From UBA1258 sp963643225 (lineage in GTDB: Bacteria; Bacillota; Clostridia; Lachnospirales; Lachnospiraceae), in the NCBI GenBank assembly GCA_963643225.1, contig CAVIIX010000006.1, forward strand, positions 1 through 64,000: DNA of 64,000 nt, given 5' to 3'. The notes below the pieces were generated by a model that worked only from the letters and a program-made list of their open reading frames with translations, was not told where the DNA came from and made no database searches. Each line of letters starts with the position of its first letter. Positions within the stretch are counted from its first letter, which is position 1. Of this stretch, positions 18,364-27,614 are shown piece by piece. Position numbers and translations under genes: made by a program.

Positions 18364-18780
18364 ATGAAAGCATGGTTAGAAAAAATGTCGCGTAAAGCAC
18401 AGAACTGGATGATAGGAAGATACGGTACAGATGAACTTTCAAGATTTCTTCTCTGGACCGGCGTTATATGTATGTTTTTATCCTGCTTTGATAAGCTTAG
18501 GATTTTATATATACCTGCATGGATTTTAGTAATATGGTCATATTTCAGAAGCTTTTCAAAAAACATTATTAAAAGAAGCAGGGAAAGAGATCAGTATATA
18601 AGACTGACAGCGAAGTTTCGGTCTAAGCTTTCGATTTTAAAAAGAAGATGGAAAGACAGAAAGACACATAATTATTACAAGTGTCCTAAATGCAAGACCT
18701 ATATAAGAGTACCTAAGGGGAAGGGAAAAATCGCTATTTCCTGCACTAAGTGCAGAAATGAAATTATTAAGACTACCTGA
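18364..18780 (+). CDS. Small membrane protein with C-terminal zinc ribbon
   Basis: The 138-aa protein has two adjacent hydrophobic segments (about residues 35-65), a basic linker, and a C-terminal four-cysteine motif CPKC...SCTKC that should bind zinc. I place the start at ATG 18364 because AAGGAG (18352-18357) touches an in-frame ATG at 18358 and is correctly spaced for 18364. It precedes a J-domain gene by 14 nt and an Hsp70 gene after that, so a role connected with that chaperone pair is likely. Exact function unknown. Confidence 0.72.
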   Translation: MKAWLEKMSRKAQNWMIGRYGTDELSRFLLWTGVICMFLSCFDKLRILYIPAWILVIWSYFRSFSKNIIKRSRERDQYIRLTAKFRSKLSILKRRWKDRKTHNYYKCPKCKTYIRVPKGKGKIAISCTKCRNEIIKTT

Positions 18781-18794
18781 TAACGGAGAAAACA

Positions 18795-19589
18795 ATGGTA
18801 AACGATCCCTACAAGGTGCTGGGCATACAAGAGGGCGCAACACAGGATGAAATAAAAAGTGCATACAGAAGGATGGCTAAAAAATACCATCCGGACCTGC
18901 ACCCTGATGATGAGCAGGCGGCTTTAAAGATGAATGAGGTTAACGAAGCCTATGACATGTTAACACATCCTGAAAAGTACGCAAAAAGAAGGGCTGAAGA
19001 GCAGGCAAGGCAAAATTATTCAGGCTATAACGATTATTACAGACAGAATAATAATGCAAACCGCAATGGCTATCAGGGCGCGGGAGGCTGGTATTCGGAT
19101 TTTAACGGCTTTGATTTTGAAGACTTTTTTAATTTCGGAGGCTTTAATTACTATAGCCAAAATACAAACGTAAACCTTAATCCTAAGGCTGAACCGGGAG
19201 ATTCCGCTGAGATTATAAAGGCAATTAATTTAATTAATCAGGGCAGATACCAGGAGGCCTTCAGGACGTTAATGAACATAGAGCATAGCGGAAGAAACGC
19301 AAGATGGTATTACCTTAATGCGATAACACTCTACGGGTATGGAGATACAAGCCAGGCAGTTGATTATATACAGAAGGCTGTACAATTAGACCCTAATAAT
19401 TCAAATTATCATACGTTACTTCAGAAATTCAGGACAGAAAGCAAGACCTATTACACGCACAATACGGTAGTGTTTAATCCTTTCAGGAAAATAGGAAGAA
19501 TCATTTTATTTATATTTATAATACGAATTTTCTTTAATTTCCTTCAGCTTTTAATGATGGGCGGTTCAGGCTTTTACCCGCCCATGTAA
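18795..19589 (+). CDS. J-domain protein with TPR-like middle and C-terminal membrane helix
   Basis: Residues 1-65 are a J domain with the HPD motif in YHPDLHPDDE, which stimulates Hsp70 ATPase. A Gly/Asn/Tyr-rich linker follows, then a TPR-like helical section (NQGRYQEAFRTLMNI, QAVDYIQKAVQLDPNN) and a hydrophobic C-terminal segment. It lacks the zinc-finger and substrate domains of DnaJ, so it is a specialised J-protein, 264 aa. It lies 57 nt upstream of the Hsp70 gene, its expected partner. Confidence 0.85.
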   Translation: MVNDPYKVLGIQEGATQDEIKSAYRRMAKKYHPDLHPDDEQAALKMNEVNEAYDMLTHPEKYAKRRAEEQARQNYSGYNDYYRQNNNANRNGYQGAGGWYSDFNGFDFEDFFNFGGFNYYSQNTNVNLNPKAEPGDSAEIIKAINLINQGRYQEAFRTLMNIEHSGRNARWYYLNAITLYGYGDTSQAVDYIQKAVQLDPNNSNYHTLLQKFRTESKTYYTHNTVVFNPFRKIGRIILFIFIIRIFFNFLQLLMMGGSGFYPPM

Positions 19590-19646
19590 TTTTTTTAAAA
19601 AGGAGCCTGTAATAAGTAATACTTGTAATAAGAAAGTGAGCAGAAT

Positions 19647-21428
19647 ATGGGAAAGACAATTGGTATAGATTTAGGCACCACGAACTCCTGCGTATCGGTA
19701 GTGGAGGGCGGTAAAACAGTTATTATTCCAAATGAAAAAGGGCAGAGAACCACACCAAGCGTTGTGGCATTTACTCAGTCAGGGGAAAGACTTGTAGGGG
19801 AATCAGCATTAAGACAGGCTGCGGTTAACGCCAAAAGAACAATTTCTTCCGTTAAAAGGGAAATGGGCACTGACTGGAGCATAAATATTGACTCACAGAG
19901 CTTTTCACCTCAGGAAATAAGCGCAATGATTTTAAGAAAATTAAGAGAAAACGCTGAAGTATATCTGGGTGAACCGGTTACTGATGCAGTAATAACGGTT
20001 CCTGCCTATTTTAATGATATTCAGAGACAGGCTACCAAGGATGCAGGAAGAATAGCAGGCTTAAATGTAAAAAGAATAATTAATGAACCCACAAGTGCGG
20101 CTCTTGCCTACGGCCTTAATAACGGAGCCTCGCAAAAGATCATGGTGTACGATCTTGGAGGCGGTACCTTCGATGTTTCCGTTATTGAAATCGGTGATGG
20201 CGTTATTGAAGTGCTTGCAACAAACGGCGATAACCATTTAGGCGGAGACGACTTTGATGAGCGTATTGTTGATTTTCTTTTGAAGGAAATTAAAGCTAAA
20301 TACAAGGTCGACATACGTAAAGATATAGCAGCAATGCAGAGAGTAAGAGAAGCTGCGGAAACTGCCAAAAAGGAATTATCAACGGCAGGCACCACAACCA
20401 TTAATCTGCCTTATTTAACAAAGGCTGGTGCAGAAATGGTGCACTTTGAATATACACTTACAAGAGCTAAATTTAACGAGCTTATAAGCGACCTGGTAGA
20501 TAAAACCGCAGGGCCTGTAAGAAATGCGCTTAATGACGCAGGACTTGCTCCTTCAGAGCTTTCCATGGTACTGCTGGTGGGGGGCTCTACAAGAATACCC
20601 GCCGTACAGGAAAAGGTATTTTCGCTTACTGGAATTCAGCCCTCAAAAAGCATAAATCCTGATGAATGTGTAGCTCAGGGTGCCGCAATTCAGGGAGATA
20701 TTTTATCGAACGGAGATATTGTTTCTTTTGCAGGAGGCAATCAGATACTGCTTTTGGACGTAACGCCTATGAGCCTTTCAATAGAGACGGTGGGAGGCGT
20801 AGCCACAAGGCTTGTAGAAAGAAATTCAACTCTTCCCATTCACTATTCCCAGGTATTTTCAACGGCGGCTCCCTTCCAAAGGGATGTTGAAATACACGTG
20901 CTGCAGGGGGAACGCCCCATGGCAAGGGACAATAAGACAATCGGCAAATTTAAGCTTACGGGAATTAAGAGAGCTCCGGCAGGCGTGCCTCAAATTGAAG
21001 TGACCTTTGATATAGACACAAACGGCATTTTGAAGGTATCTGCCAAGGATTTAGACACGGGTCGGGAACAGTCGATTGTAATTACCGCTAATGATAAGAT
21101 GAGCGAGGTCGAAATAGAAGAGGCAATTAAGGATGCCGAAAAATATGCGGCAACCGACAGAATAAGAAGAGAAGCTCTGGATGTGCTAAATGAAGCCTCA
21201 AGAACCCTGGCAAGAGCCGAAAATGCGCTGTCCTTTGCAGGCAAAGAAACAGAAAAGGAAGAAAAGAAGCAGATAAAAGAGGATATTAATTCCTTAAAGA
21301 AAGAAATGAATAAGGCTAAGCCTGAAAATATGACGGAAACACAGATTAAGGATGTTAAAAACGCGATAGGCCGCCTGGAAGCCTCCAGTGCAAATATTGT
21401 CTGGAGAGCTGATAATCAGGCAAAATAA
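19647..21428 (+). CDS. Hsp70 chaperone, DnaK paralogue
   Basis: The ATPase domain is complete: GIDLGTTNSCVSVVEGG, the hinge motif YDLGGGTFDVSVIEIGDG and the VLLVGGSTRIPAVQ motif. The substrate domain follows (LLDVTPMSLSIETVGG, then ITANDKMSEVEIEEAI). The protein is 593 aa and ends without the usual acidic disordered tail (EEVD-like or Gly/Asp-rich) of housekeeping DnaK. No hrcA, grpE or dnaJ is nearby; instead a J-domain/TPR protein and a zinc-ribbon membrane protein precede it. This suggests a secondary, possibly membrane-linked Hsp70 system. A CIRCE operator is not seen upstream. Confidence 0.9.
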   Translation: MGKTIGIDLGTTNSCVSVVEGGKTVIIPNEKGQRTTPSVVAFTQSGERLVGESALRQAAVNAKRTISSVKREMGTDWSINIDSQSFSPQEISAMILRKLRENAEVYLGEPVTDAVITVPAYFNDIQRQATKDAGRIAGLNVKRIINEPTSAALAYGLNNGASQKIMVYDLGGGTFDVSVIEIGDGVIEVLATNGDNHLGGDDFDERIVDFLLKEIKAKYKVDIRKDIAAMQRVREAAETAKKELSTAGTTTINLPYLTKAGAEMVHFEYTLTRAKFNELISDLVDKTAGPVRNALNDAGLAPSELSMVLLVGGSTRIPAVQEKVFSLTGIQPSKSINPDECVAQGAAIQGDILSNGDIVSFAGGNQILLLDVTPMSLSIETVGGVATRLVERNSTLPIHYSQVFSTAAPFQRDVEIHVLQGERPMARDNKTIGKFKLTGIKRAPAGVPQIEVTFDIDTNGILKVSAKDLDTGREQSIVITANDKMSEVEIEEAIKDAEKYAATDRIRREALDVLNEASRTLARAENALSFAGKETEKEEKKQIKEDINSLKKEMNKAKPENMTETQIKDVKNAIGRLEASSANIVWRADNQAK

Positions 21429-21453
21429 AACAGTTTGTAACTCTCTCTATACA

Positions 21454-21489
21454 AAAGACTGCCCTGTATATTACAGGGTGGTCTTTTTT
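21454..21489 (+). terminator. Intrinsic terminator after the Hsp70 gene
   Basis: AAAGAC..CCCTGTA pairs with TACAGGG..GTCTTT and continues in T residues. Confidence 0.9.
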
Positions 21490-21530
21490 ACTATATAGGT
21501 AAAAAAGGCACTACGTGCCAAGAATGCATG
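21490..21530. repeat. A-type repeat, shortened copy A4
   Basis: CTATATAGGTAAAAAAGGCACTACGTGCCAAGAATGC corresponds to the centre of A1/A2. It marks the boundary between housekeeping sequence and the polysaccharide island. Confidence 0.7.
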
Positions 21531-21588
21531 TAAAACTTCGGTATTAAATTTCAACAGTAAATTTGTGCTATCGATATATAATCAAAAT

Positions 21589-21617
21589 TTGCTTTTGGTA
21601 AAGGACTGTTGTACAAT
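21589..21617 (+). promoter_or_regulatory. Promoter at the start of the polysaccharide cluster
   Basis: TTGCTT (21589-21594), a 17-nt spacer and TACAAT (21612-21617) lie 35 bp before the UDP-glucose dehydrogenase start. Confidence 0.65.
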
Positions 21618-21651
21618 ATAAAAACTAAAGTGCAAAATGGGAGATAAAATA

Positions 21652-22890
21652 ATGAAAATTGCTGTTGCTGGGACAGGATATGTAGGATTAAGTATTGCGG
21701 TATTACTGGCGCAACACAACAAAGTATATGCTGTAGATATTATTCCTGAAAAGGTAGAAATGATTAATAGGCGTAAATCTCCGATTCAGGACGAATATAT
21801 TGAGAAGTATCTGAATGAAAAAGAATTGCAGTTAACAGCCACACTGGATGCCAAGGAGGCGTATAGTGATGCGGACTTTGTTGTCATTGCGGCGCCTACC
21901 AATTATGACAGTCAAAAGAATTTTTTCGATACATCGGCGGTAGAAGCGGTTATCAAATTGGTCATGGAATATAATCTTGATGCAATTATGGTTATCAAGA
22001 GTACAATACCTGTAGGATACACACAATCTATCAGGGAAAAAACAGGCAGCAACAGGATTATTTTCAGCCCTGAATTTTTGAGGGAAAGCAAGGCCTTGTA
22101 TGACAATCTTTATCCCAGCAGAATTATTGTTGGTACAGATATGAAGGATGAGAAATTAGTTGAGGCGGCAAATGTTTTTGCAAAGCTATTACAGGAAGGT
22201 GCAATTAAGAAAAATATTGACACGCTGATTATGGGCTCTACTGAGGCTGAGGCCGTAAAGCTGTTTTCAAATACCTATCTGGCTCTTCGTGTATCCTATT
22301 TTAATGAGCTGGATACTTATGCCGAGATGAAGGGTCTTGACACTAAGCAGATTATTGACGGGGTGTGCCTTGATCCAAGAATTGGAAGCCATTATAACAA
22401 TCCAAGCTTTGGGTACGGCGGATATTGTCTGCCGAAGGATACGAAGCAGCTGCTTGCAAATTATTCGGATGTGCCGGAAAATCTGATTGAGGCAATTGTG
22501 GAATCCAACCGGACCAGAAAGGACTTTATTGCAGACAGAGTGCTTCAGATGGCCGGATATTACGGATATGAAGAGGATAACGAGTATTCCGGCAGCAAAG
22601 AAAAGAACATTACTGTTGGCGTCTACAGGCTTACCATGAAGACAAACTCTGATAACTTCCGCCAAAGCAGCATTCAGGGAGTTATGAAACGAATAAAGGC
22701 GAAGGGTGCAACGGTTGTTATCTATGAGCCTACCTTGAAAAATGGGGAAACCTTCTTCAGTTCTCTTATCGTAAATGACTTGGAGAAATTCAAGGGTATG
22801 TGTGATGCGATTATTGCGAACAGATATGATGTATGCCTTGATGATGTGAAGGATAAGGTATACACGAGGGACATATTTAGGAGAGACTGA
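21652..22890 (+). CDS. ugd: UDP-glucose 6-dehydrogenase
   Basis: It oxidises UDP-glucose to UDP-glucuronate with two NAD+, supplying an acidic sugar for the polymer. The N-terminal NAD motif is AGTGYVGLSIAVLLAQ; the catalytic cysteine is in FGYGGYCLPKDTKQL. It is 412 aa, the compact bacterial type. The start is ATG 21652 behind GGGAG; an ATG at 21637 precedes that site and is rejected. First gene of the exopolysaccharide locus. Confidence 0.93.
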   Translation: MKIAVAGTGYVGLSIAVLLAQHNKVYAVDIIPEKVEMINRRKSPIQDEYIEKYLNEKELQLTATLDAKEAYSDADFVVIAAPTNYDSQKNFFDTSAVEAVIKLVMEYNLDAIMVIKSTIPVGYTQSIREKTGSNRIIFSPEFLRESKALYDNLYPSRIIVGTDMKDEKLVEAANVFAKLLQEGAIKKNIDTLIMGSTEAEAVKLFSNTYLALRVSYFNELDTYAEMKGLDTKQIIDGVCLDPRIGSHYNNPSFGYGGYCLPKDTKQLLANYSDVPENLIEAIVESNRTRKDFIADRVLQMAGYYGYEEDNEYSGSKEKNITVGVYRLTMKTNSDNFRQSSIQGVMKRIKAKGATVVIYEPTLKNGETFFSSLIVNDLEKFKGMCDAIIANRYDVCLDDVKDKVYTRDIFRRD

Positions 22891-22908
22891 AAAGAGCGGA
22901 GAAATATT

Positions 22909-23910
22909 GTGAATAACCCAAAAGTAAGTGTTATTGTGCCGGTATACAATGTGGAGAAGTACCTAAGAAGGTGTCTTGATTCTTTGGTTAATCAAACACT
23001 TAAGAGCGTAGAAATTGTGATTGTCAACGACGGATCAAAAGATACTTCACCGGCAATTATCGAAGAATACATACAAAAGTATCCGGACAGATTTATATAC
23101 AGGACGCAGGAAAACCGTGGACAGGCAGTAGCCAGAAACAGGGCAATTGAATTATGTAATGGCGAATATGTAGGATTTCTCGATTCTGATGATTTCGTGA
23201 AAACAGATATGTTTCAGCGGATGTATGAAAAGGCTGTTGAGACTGATGCGGATTACGTTGCCTGTGGTTATACAGATATTACATATGAAGATGGAAAAGA
23301 AATAGAATTGCAGCATTATGTTGCATCGCAAGTGGCTTTTGAAACGCGTGATATGTTTAAAGGGGCACTTGTCTCTCCTTTTTTACACCTATACAGGGGA
23401 GATATTTTAAGAAAGTCAAAGGTTCGTTTCCCTGAAGGTGTGATATACGAAGATACAGCCTTTTATCTGAATCTAATTCCATATATTAGAAAGCTTGCTG
23501 TCATTGAAGAACCCTTGGCCTTCAGGGTACGACACAGTAATTCTACGATGACGACATTTCAGGCGTCTAAAGTTGCACAGATTTTTCCGGTGTTGGATGC
23601 AGCACTGGAGTTTTATAAAAAAAATGAATTTTATGATGCATATAAGGAAGAATTGGAGTATTTTTGCGTAAGAGTACTGTTATGCAGTTCAATGCAACGC
23701 ATTGGGAAGGTTAATGAAAATGCAGAGAGGAAAAAATTAGTTCAGAATACGATAGAATACTTATATGACAATTTTCCGAACTATCAAAGAAACAAATATT
23801 TCAAGAGCGGTTTACAAGGCTTATATATAAAATGCTTTAGCAAAATAACCGCTGGTTTTTTTGCAGGACTGATTCGACTTAAGGGAAAGACAGAAAGGCA
23901 ATATTCATGA
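22909..23910 (+). CDS. Glycosyltransferase family 2
   Basis: A GT-A fold enzyme starting KVSVIVPVYNVEKYLRRCLD, with VNDGSKDTSP and the metal-binding LDSDDF (DxD-type) motif. It is expected to add one sugar to the lipid-linked repeat unit on the cytoplasmic side. The GTG start has GCGGAG upstream. A hydrophobic stretch near residues 305-325 may associate with the membrane. Donor and linkage cannot be read. It overlaps the next transferase by 4 nt. Confidence 0.9.
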   Translation: MNNPKVSVIVPVYNVEKYLRRCLDSLVNQTLKSVEIVIVNDGSKDTSPAIIEEYIQKYPDRFIYRTQENRGQAVARNRAIELCNGEYVGFLDSDDFVKTDMFQRMYEKAVETDADYVACGYTDITYEDGKEIELQHYVASQVAFETRDMFKGALVSPFLHLYRGDILRKSKVRFPEGVIYEDTAFYLNLIPYIRKLAVIEEPLAFRVRHSNSTMTTFQASKVAQIFPVLDAALEFYKKNEFYDAYKEELEYFCVRVLLCSSMQRIGKVNENAERKKLVQNTIEYLYDNFPNYQRNKYFKSGLQGLYIKCFSKITAGFFAGLIRLKGKTERQYS

Positions 23911-24836
23911 AAATATCAGTGGTAATGGCTACTTACAATGGAGAGAGATACTTGCAGGAACAATTGGATACCATACGGTTACAAACACGTAAGGTTGATG
24001 AACTTATTATTTGTGATGACTGTTCCACTGATGAAACTGTAAAGCTGGCAAAAGAATATATTTCACAATATGGATTACAGGATACTTGGCGTATAGTTAT
24101 AAATGAACAAAATCTTGGGTACGCAAATAATTTTAATAAGGTCACTTTACTGGCTTTAGGAGATGCCATTTTCTTTTCTGATCAGGATGATATATGGAAA
24201 CCGGATAAGGTACAGAGAATGTTAGAAATCATGGATGCACATAGTGATTGTATGGTATTATGTACTGACTATGACCCATTCTTTGATGGAGAGAATGCTA
24301 CCAGTGCGCCCACGAAGGTTTTAGACAGAATGCCTGATAACGGGGTGTTTGAGAAGGTCACATTGTCACCGAAGAGTGTTTATATAGGAGCCCTTGGATG
24401 CTGTATGTGCGTAAGAAAAGATTTTTATCTTGCAATTCAAAAGTACTGGTTTGATGGATGGGCGCAGGATGATCGCATGTGGAGACTATCACAATGCGCT
24501 GACGGGTGCTATATTTTGCACAGCAATCTTGTAAGACACAGAATTCACGGCAATAATACAGCAACATATGGAAAGTACCACACAATTGAAAAAAGAGTAC
24601 GGCTTTTTAATGCTATGCTTAATGCAGATAGAATTATGTACAAAATGCTTTCTGATAGGCATGCTGACGGGAAGGAAATAGCGCTAATCAAGAAGCACAT
24701 ACGGATGATGGAATTAAGAATCGATTTGCTATCCAATAGACATATTATGAAGATTATCCCACTTCTTGCTTATTTAAAATATTATGAGAGGATAAAGTCA
24801 TATCTTGTAGAAATTTATATGGTTATAAGGAAATAA
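23907..24836 (+). CDS. Glycosyltransferase family 2, rhamnosyltransferase-like
   Basis: It begins MKISVVMATYNGERYLQEQL with CDDCSTDET and FFSDQDDIW, the layout of bacterial rhamnosyl/alpha-glycosyl GT2 enzymes; CMCVRKDFY and DGWAQDDRMW lie in the acceptor region. It is translationally coupled (ATGA overlap) to the previous GT2. The rhamnosyl assignment is by resemblance only. Confidence 0.87.
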   Translation: MKISVVMATYNGERYLQEQLDTIRLQTRKVDELIICDDCSTDETVKLAKEYISQYGLQDTWRIVINEQNLGYANNFNKVTLLALGDAIFFSDQDDIWKPDKVQRMLEIMDAHSDCMVLCTDYDPFFDGENATSAPTKVLDRMPDNGVFEKVTLSPKSVYIGALGCCMCVRKDFYLAIQKYWFDGWAQDDRMWRLSQCADGCYILHSNLVRHRIHGNNTATYGKYHTIEKRVRLFNAMLNADRIMYKMLSDRHADGKEIALIKKHIRMMELRIDLLSNRHIMKIIPLLAYLKYYERIKSYLVEIYMVIRK

Positions 24837-24856
24837 CATGTAGTACTATGGTACTA

Positions 24857-24885
24857 TTGATTTATTTATAATTTTTTTGTAAAAT
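24857..24885 (+). promoter_or_regulatory. Promoter in front of the c-di-GMP riboswitch
   Basis: TTGATT (24857-24862), 17 nt, TAAAAT (24880-24885). Transcription would start about 20 nt before the aptamer. Confidence 0.6.
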
Positions 24886-24910
24886 ACAAATAAATTAAAT
24901 ATTTGAAATA

Positions 24911-24992
24911 GAAAATAGCAAAATTGTCGAAAGGCAGTGACGCAAAGCTAAGGGTCTAAAGCATGTATAGCGCTATGACAGCCGGTTGCCTA
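24911..24992 (+). ncRNA. Cyclic di-GMP-I (GEMM-I) riboswitch aptamer
   Basis: The strand shows the GEMM-I core in order: GCAAA (24918 on), the GTCGAAAGGC tetraloop hairpin, the invariant GACGCAAAGC, the GGGTCTAAAGC tetraloop-receptor side, the second helix and the closing AGCCGGTTGCC. The base preceding CAAA is G, the position that is A in cGAMP-selective variants, so c-di-GMP is the probable ligand. A terminator follows after 13 nt, so the switch should act by transcription termination on the downstream surface-protein gene. Confidence 0.93.
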
Positions 24993-25005
24993 ATTTTTTT
25001 ATGGT

Positions 25006-25040
25006 AATCTTTGTCATGGTTGTATGGCAAAGATTTTTTT
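25006..25040 (+). terminator. Riboswitch expression-platform terminator
   Basis: AATCTTTGTCAT pairs with ATGGCAAAGATT (12 bp, one wobble) around a 6-nt loop and is followed by seven T residues. It lies between the aptamer and the coding start at 25081. Confidence 0.88.
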
Positions 25041-25080
25041 AAATGACTTTATTTAGTTAATAAATGACGAGGTGAAGAAA

Positions 25081-27372
25081 ATGAAAAATGGAAAGAAGAT
25101 AGCACAAGTATTTTTTTTGGCAATATGTTTATTTTCATTGTGTATAGGATTATATGACAAAACTATTGATTATGTTCAAATTCAGGATGATGATGTTGCA
25201 CTCAGCGGGAATGTTGGCAATTTAGTCAAAGAAAATGATTATGATATTTGCGTAATTCCAGATAAATATAACACTGGTGCAAGTGGAGATTTAACCTCGA
25301 TTACGACTGATTGCTATATGTCCGGAGTGAAATTTGGAACAACAGGTTCTTCTGATAGAAAATTGGATTTGTTTTATCAGAAGACAGAAGTTCCAAGCTT
25401 GATTGTTGTGGAAAACTGTGATTTCAGCTCGGGTGGTTTTAGAGTTTATAATGTAGGTTTGGTTAAAAAACAAATAAAGGTAGTGTTTAAGAATTGCAAA
25501 TTTGCATCATATGTTATCAGTGGTTCCGGAATGGTTAAGCATGAGTTTTATAATTGCACTTTCACCCATTTTGACGGTAGCGATTCTATATTTGAAAATT
25601 GCTATTTTGGTGGCGGAACGGATGGAGATGGAATAAATCCAGGTGCTAATTGTACATTCACTAATTGCATGATAGCTGATTTAATTTATGAAGCTGTAAC
25701 ACCAGGCAAAAAACATATTGATGGATTCCAGATTTTTGGAAATCAGGACGGGAAAAATAATTCTAATATTATACTCGAGAATTGCAGGTTTGAAGTGCCA
25801 GCTATTCCATTAACATCTCCATCCGGAGCAATGAATTGTCCTGTGACTTTTACAATGAGATTTAGTGACGCTGAAAATATTTCAATCGAAAATTGCCATA
25901 TAAATGGAGGAAAATACTATGCACTAATGGCTTTTTCGGGCGATTTTGCTATTAGAAATATTTCGGTCAAAAATGTTGCTATTGGAGAAAGCAGTAAGTC
26001 ATCATATGCTTGTGATGGAGAACTTGACAATATATTCAAAGCAGGAACAAAAACTACTGATAAGCTGTATGTTGCTTCGGTCAGAAAATTGTCAGATGGT
26101 GTTCATTTGAGCGTCACAAATGATACTGCGAAAGATAGGGTATTAAGTGTTGTTACAAATGCTGGAATTCAAACATATGATATTAAAGCGTGCCCTAAGG
26201 CTATAGATTTAGCAATAGACTCAGTTTCGTATGAGAATTTTCCGTTTGATATAGACATTGTAGTGCCAAATTCAGAATGGATAGTGTGTTATGATACAAC
26301 AGATTTGCCAGAACAAATAAGATATGTAAATTGGTCAAACGAACCTGTATATGTAAACATAGAGGATATAAATAGTGGTACAAATGAGAAAAGCATTGAT
26401 TCGGAGATAAAATCAAATATAGTAAATCAAAAGACTTCTGATAAAACTGGTGCGTCTATTTCGAAAGTGGCTGATAATGCTGCTGATGATGGAGAGAATT
26501 ACCAAGGAATGTGTGGTGATAACGTTGAATATTCTTTTAGCAATGGAGTATTAACCTTGACAGGGAAAGGAGCTACCTATAATTATCATTCTGGGAAGAA
26601 AGCACCTTGGTATGTTTATAAAACTGATATTATAGAGGTTGTTGTTGATGAAGGAATTAGTTGCTTGGGAAATCAATTGTTTGCCGAATGTTCTAACTTA
26701 AGCCGTGTTACTTTACCTGATGGGCTACAGGCGATAGGCACAAATGTTTTTAAAAGATGTGGTTCTCTTTCATATATAAATATTCCCAAAACCTTAGTTT
26801 CTATTGGCGAGAGAAGTTTTACTTCTAATATTAGTGAGGTGCATTATGGGGGCTCTATAGATAGCTGGAACGATATGAAGATGGGAAATTATAATCAAGG
26901 TCTACAAAATGCAAATATCGAATATGAAGATAGTGAACGTATTTTATATTCTGGAATGTGCGGAGATAGTGTGGAGTGGACACTTAGTGCTAATGGATGT
27001 TTGACGATATCAGGGAAAGGAACAACTTATAATTACCATTCGGGAAAAACACCGCCTTGGTATGAGTATACTCCGTGTATTCAAAGCATAGTTGTTGAAG
27101 ATGGTGTGACAGCAATCGGTAATTTCTTTTTTAGGGATTGTTTGAATGTAAAAAAAATAAAATTACCTGATAGCATAAGAACAATTGGAGTAAATGCTTT
27201 TAGTAGGTGTAAGGGATTACAGGAAATTAGCTTTTCATCAAAGCTAACCAGCATAGGAAAAAATGCATTTGCTTCAACCAATATTTCAACAATCTATTAT
27301 AAAGGAACGTCTAGTGAATGGAATAGGATTTCTGGTAATCAGTTCTTGACAGAGAAGATTATTTTCCAGTGA
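25081..27372 (+). CDS. Secreted beta-helix / BspA-like leucine-rich-repeat surface protein
   Basis: An N-terminal signal or anchor helix (about residues 8-25) is followed by a parallel beta-helix domain (about 60-310) with periodic N-C/N-G rungs such as VVENCDFSSGGFRVYN and FTNCMIAD. Two tandem modules of about 140 residues close the protein; each starts GMCGD(N/S)VE, continues GKG(A/T)TYNYHSGK and holds LRR_5 repeats (LPDGLQAIGTNVFKRC; LPDSIRTIGVNAFSRC). Start ATG 25081 lies 6 nt after GAGGTG. No sortase or S-layer anchor is visible at the C-terminus. With the upstream riboswitch it is likely a c-di-GMP-controlled adhesin or a polymer-modifying (lyase/epimerase-like) protein; no catalytic residues were identified. 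Confidence 0.8.
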   Translation: MKNGKKIAQVFFLAICLFSLCIGLYDKTIDYVQIQDDDVALSGNVGNLVKENDYDICVIPDKYNTGASGDLTSITTDCYMSGVKFGTTGSSDRKLDLFYQKTEVPSLIVVENCDFSSGGFRVYNVGLVKKQIKVVFKNCKFASYVISGSGMVKHEFYNCTFTHFDGSDSIFENCYFGGGTDGDGINPGANCTFTNCMIADLIYEAVTPGKKHIDGFQIFGNQDGKNNSNIILENCRFEVPAIPLTSPSGAMNCPVTFTMRFSDAENISIENCHINGGKYYALMAFSGDFAIRNISVKNVAIGESSKSSYACDGELDNIFKAGTKTTDKLYVASVRKLSDGVHLSVTNDTAKDRVLSVVTNAGIQTYDIKACPKAIDLAIDSVSYENFPFDIDIVVPNSEWIVCYDTTDLPEQIRYVNWSNEPVYVNIEDINSGTNEKSIDSEIKSNIVNQKTSDKTGASISKVADNAADDGENYQGMCGDNVEYSFSNGVLTLTGKGATYNYHSGKKAPWYVYKTDIIEVVVDEGISCLGNQLFAECSNLSRVTLPDGLQAIGTNVFKRCGSLSYINIPKTLVSIGERSFTSNISEVHYGGSIDSWNDMKMGNYNQGLQNANIEYEDSERILYSGMCGDSVEWTLSANGCLTISGKGTTYNYHSGKTPPWYEYTPCIQSIVVEDGVTAIGNFFFRDCLNVKKIKLPDSIRTIGVNAFSRCKGLQEISFSSKLTSIGKNAFASTNISTIYYKGTSSEWNRISGNQFLTEKIIFQ

Positions 27373-27436
27373 TATGACATCAAATCGAGCCGATGTTATA
27401 AAAGGCAGTATAATTGTTAATGGTGAAAATTGAAAT

Positions 27437-27478
27437 AGACGCCCTATGGAGTACCTTCCATAAGGCGTCTGTTTTGTT
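27437..27478 (+). terminator. Intrinsic terminator after the surface-protein gene
   Basis: AGACGCCcTATGGA pairs with TCCATAaGGCGTCT and is followed by GTTTTGTTT. The next 130 bp up to the polymerase gene show no clear promoter. Confidence 0.82.
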
Positions 27479-27614
27479 TGTATGAATAGCTAAGAGCAGG
27501 AATATACTTATAACTGTACATTGTTTGTGCTTTATGATAATATTTATTTAAAATGGGTTATTAACAAAAAAATCCAACTTTCATTGTTTGACTGATATAG
27601 ATGGAGTATTAGTA

